64,000 bases of DNA from Nitratidesulfovibrio sp. (GTDB taxonomy: Bacteria > Desulfobacterota > Desulfovibrionia > Desulfovibrionales > Desulfovibrionaceae), in the NCBI RefSeq assembly GCF_040373385.1, contig NZ_JBDXXH010000004.1, forward strand, positions 239,952 to 303,951, in the 5' to 3' direction. Each line of letters opens with the position of its first letter. The stretch's first letter is position 1. Shown in pieces: positions 62,596-64,000 of this stretch. A program made the position numbers and the translations under genes. The notes under the pieces were generated by a model. It worked only from the letters and a program-made list of their open reading frames with translations, did not search any database and was not told the DNA's origin.

Positions 62596-63720
62596 ATGGA
62601 CTGCTCCGGCCTTCCCGGCAACCCGTACCTTTTGCTGACCCCCGGCCCCCTGTCCACCACGCCCACGGTGAAGGCCACCATGCTGCGCGACTGGTGCACC
62701 TGGGATGACGACTACAACGCCATCGTGCAGGACATCCGCCGCAGGCTCGTGCTGCTGGCGGGCGGCGGCACGGGTGAAGGGCCGGAACTCACGGCCACCC
62801 TGATGCAGGGCAGCGGCACCTTCAGCGTCGAGGCGGTGATCGGTTCCGCCCTGCCGCGCGGCGGACGGCTGCTGGCCGTGAACAACGGGGCCTACGGGGC
62901 GCGTATCGGGACCATTGCCCGGTGCCTCGGCATCGACTGCACCATGCTGGACCTGCCGGAAACCGTCCCCGCCGATCCGGCGCGGGTGGATGCCCTGCTG
63001 GCGGATGATCCGTCCATCACCCATGTGGCCGTTGTGCACTGCGAAACCACCACCGGCATGCTCAACCCGATACGCGAGGTGGGCGAGGCTGTGCGGCGCC
63101 ACGGGCGGCGGTACATCGTGGACGCCATGTCCAGCTTCGGCGGGGTGCCCTTGCGCATGGCCGACCTGGGGGCGGACTACCTGATCTCCAGCGCCAACAA
63201 GTGCATCCAGGGTGTGCCGGGATTCGGCTTCGTGGTGGGCACGCGCACGGCCATGCTGGACTGCGCGGGCAACGCCCGTTCGCTCAGCCTCGACCTGTAC
63301 GGCCAGTGGGCGGAAATGGAGGAACAGGGCGGCAAGTGGCGGTTCACGTCGCCCACGCACGTGGTGCGGGCCTTTGCCCGCGCACTGGACGAACTGGATG
63401 CCGAGGGCGGCGTGACGGCACGCCACGCCCGCTACCGCGAGAACCAGCGTATTCTGGCGGAGGGCATGACCGGTCTCGGTTTCCGCCTGCTGCTGGACCC
63501 GGCCGTGCAGTCGCCGGTGATCACCAGCTTCCTGTACCCGGAACACCCGGACTTTGCCTTCCGCCGCCTTTACGATGCACTGAAGGCGCGCGGCTTCGTC
63601 ATTTATCCCGGCAAGGTATCCGGCGCGGAAACCTTTCGCATCGGAAACATCGGCGACGTGCACCCGGCAGACATGCACCGCCTTGTCGGCGAGCTGCGCG
63701 AGAGCATGTACTGGAAATGA
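62596..63720 (+). CDS. phnW: 2-aminoethylphosphonate:pyruvate aminotransferase
   Basis: A 374-residue class-V aminotransferase converting AEP and pyruvate to phosphonoacetaldehyde and alanine. Landmarks: [39 protein letters not shown]176 in [11 protein letters not shown] and the PLP lysine K202 ([15 protein letters not shown]). GGAG precedes the ATG. It is the last gene of the AEP operon, 9 bp after pbfA; PhnX then hydrolyses its product. Confidence 0.95.
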   Translation: MDCSGLPGNPYLLLTPGPLSTTPTVKATMLRDWCTWDDDYNAIVQDIRRRLVLLAGGGTGEGPELTATLMQGSGTFSVEAVIGSALPRGGRLLAVNNGAYGARIGTIARCLGIDCTMLDLPETVPADPARVDALLADDPSITHVAVVHCETTTGMLNPIREVGEAVRRHGRRYIVDAMSSFGGVPLRMADLGADYLISSANKCIQGVPGFGFVVGTRTAMLDCAGNARSLSLDLYGQWAEMEEQGGKWRFTSPTHVVRAFARALDELDAEGGVTARHARYRENQRILAEGMTGLGFRLLLDPAVQSPVITSFLYPEHPDFAFRRLYDALKARGFVIYPGKVSGAETFRIGNIGDVHPADMHRLVGELRESMYWK

Positions 63721-63788
63721 CCGGGATGGAGGATGCGGGCCGGTCGCCGGATGGGCTTTGCGAAGGGAGATGGCGGCCACTTTCGCCC

Positions 63789-63817
63789 GGCTGCCCCCGC
63801 CCATGGCGGGGGCAGCC
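63789..63817. terminator. 13-bp stem-loop downstream of the AEP operon
   Basis: GGCTGCCCCCGCC (63789-63801) pairs exactly with GGCGGGGGCAGCC (63805-63817) around CAT. It lies between phnW and a convergent partial gene and may serve both. No T-run. Confidence 0.6.
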
Positions 63818-63901
63818 GTACGGAAGGCGGGCCAAAGGCAAGGGGCGGGCGCGGGACTGCCCGCCGGGGGCGTGAAGACTGCGGCGCGCGGCCGGGACGG
63901 G

Positions 63902-64000
63902 CTATCCGGCGCTCCACGGCTGGGGCACCAGCGGCAGGTATCCGGCCTGCCGGGCGTGCAGTTCCAGCGGCAACATGGCCAGCGCCGAAAGGTCCGGATC
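63902..64000 (-). CDS. C-terminal end of an unidentified protein (start outside window)
   Basis: From the last base of the window the - strand is open for 32 codons and ends with TAG at 63902-63904. The peptide (SALAMLPLELHARQAGYLPL, then VPQPWSAG) has an ordinary protein-like composition, and the frame is placed convergently to phnW with a shared hairpin between them. No family can be assigned from so short a piece. Confidence 0.45.
   Translation of the reverse strand, partial: DPDLSALAMLPLELHARQAGYLPLVPQPWSAG

Noticed and set aside
61612..63804. 730-codon open frame on the - strand
   Set aside because: It is the antisense shadow of pbfA and phnW, with no family motifs; long shadows are common in this GC-rich DNA.
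1..64000. CRISPR arrays, rRNA genes, riboswitches
   Set aside because: No regularly spaced repeats, rRNA-like sequence or recognisable riboswitch core was seen on reading both strands.

Overview
The window is high-GC, densely packed chromosomal DNA. Gene content and style point to a Desulfovibrio/Nitratidesulfovibrio-like sulfate reducer (Desulfobacterota). The reasons are the many sigma54-type regulators, the exosortase-type PrsK/PrsR pair, the PPDK-like paralogues and the aminoethylphosphonate cluster. This taxonomic reading is inference, because no rRNA or complete tRNA is present. Much the lowest GC lies at about 28.9-29.55 kb, inside a small mobile-element scar.

Layout. (1) 1-11.9 kb, + strand: the 3' end of a PrsK-like histidine kinase, the PrsR-like sigma54 activator, then a secreted 12-Asp-box propeller protein, two ATP-grasp ligases bracketing two membrane acyltransferases, an exosortase-type PLP decarboxylase and a FemAB/GNAT-like transferase. 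This looks like a surface-polymer or small-molecule assembly locus. (2) 12.7-24.0 kb, - strand: one continuous arcD-arcA-arcB-arcC-OMF-HlyD-RbbA-YhhJ operon, in which the arginine deiminase pathway is translationally coupled to a tripartite ABC export system. (3) 24.6-26.4 kb: a kinase/HAD phosphatase pair. (4) 26.6-32.1 kb: a mobile-element scar with an HD-protein pseudogene, an IS3-family element, an inovirus Gp2-like gene, a Phd/VapC toxin-antitoxin pair, a frameshifted integrase and a 45-bp tRNA-Met 3' fragment that recurs at 47.4 kb.

(5) 32.7-47.3 kb: a metallophosphatase; then a - strand cluster (uspA, TauE-like permease, TIGR02186-type membrane protein, three PPDK-like paralogues without the usual C-terminal TIM barrel, and a lone receiver protein); and a divergent histidine kinase/NtrC-type pair. 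A good sigma54 promoter lies in front of uspA. This is the best candidate for an undescribed system: a phosphotransfer module built from swivelling-His PPDK fragments under two-component control. (6) 47.5-48.4 kb: the intact HD-domain protein. (7) 48.7-63.7 kb: a phosphonate region. A Ugp-type ABC importer and an orphan PhnM are on the - strand. A PhnF-type regulator, the AEP importer PhnS2-T2-U2, PhnX, PbfA and PhnW are on the + strand. A perfect palindrome lies between phnM and phnF. Together these genes should import 2-aminoethylphosphonate and its (R)-1-hydroxy derivative and convert them to acetaldehyde plus phosphate.
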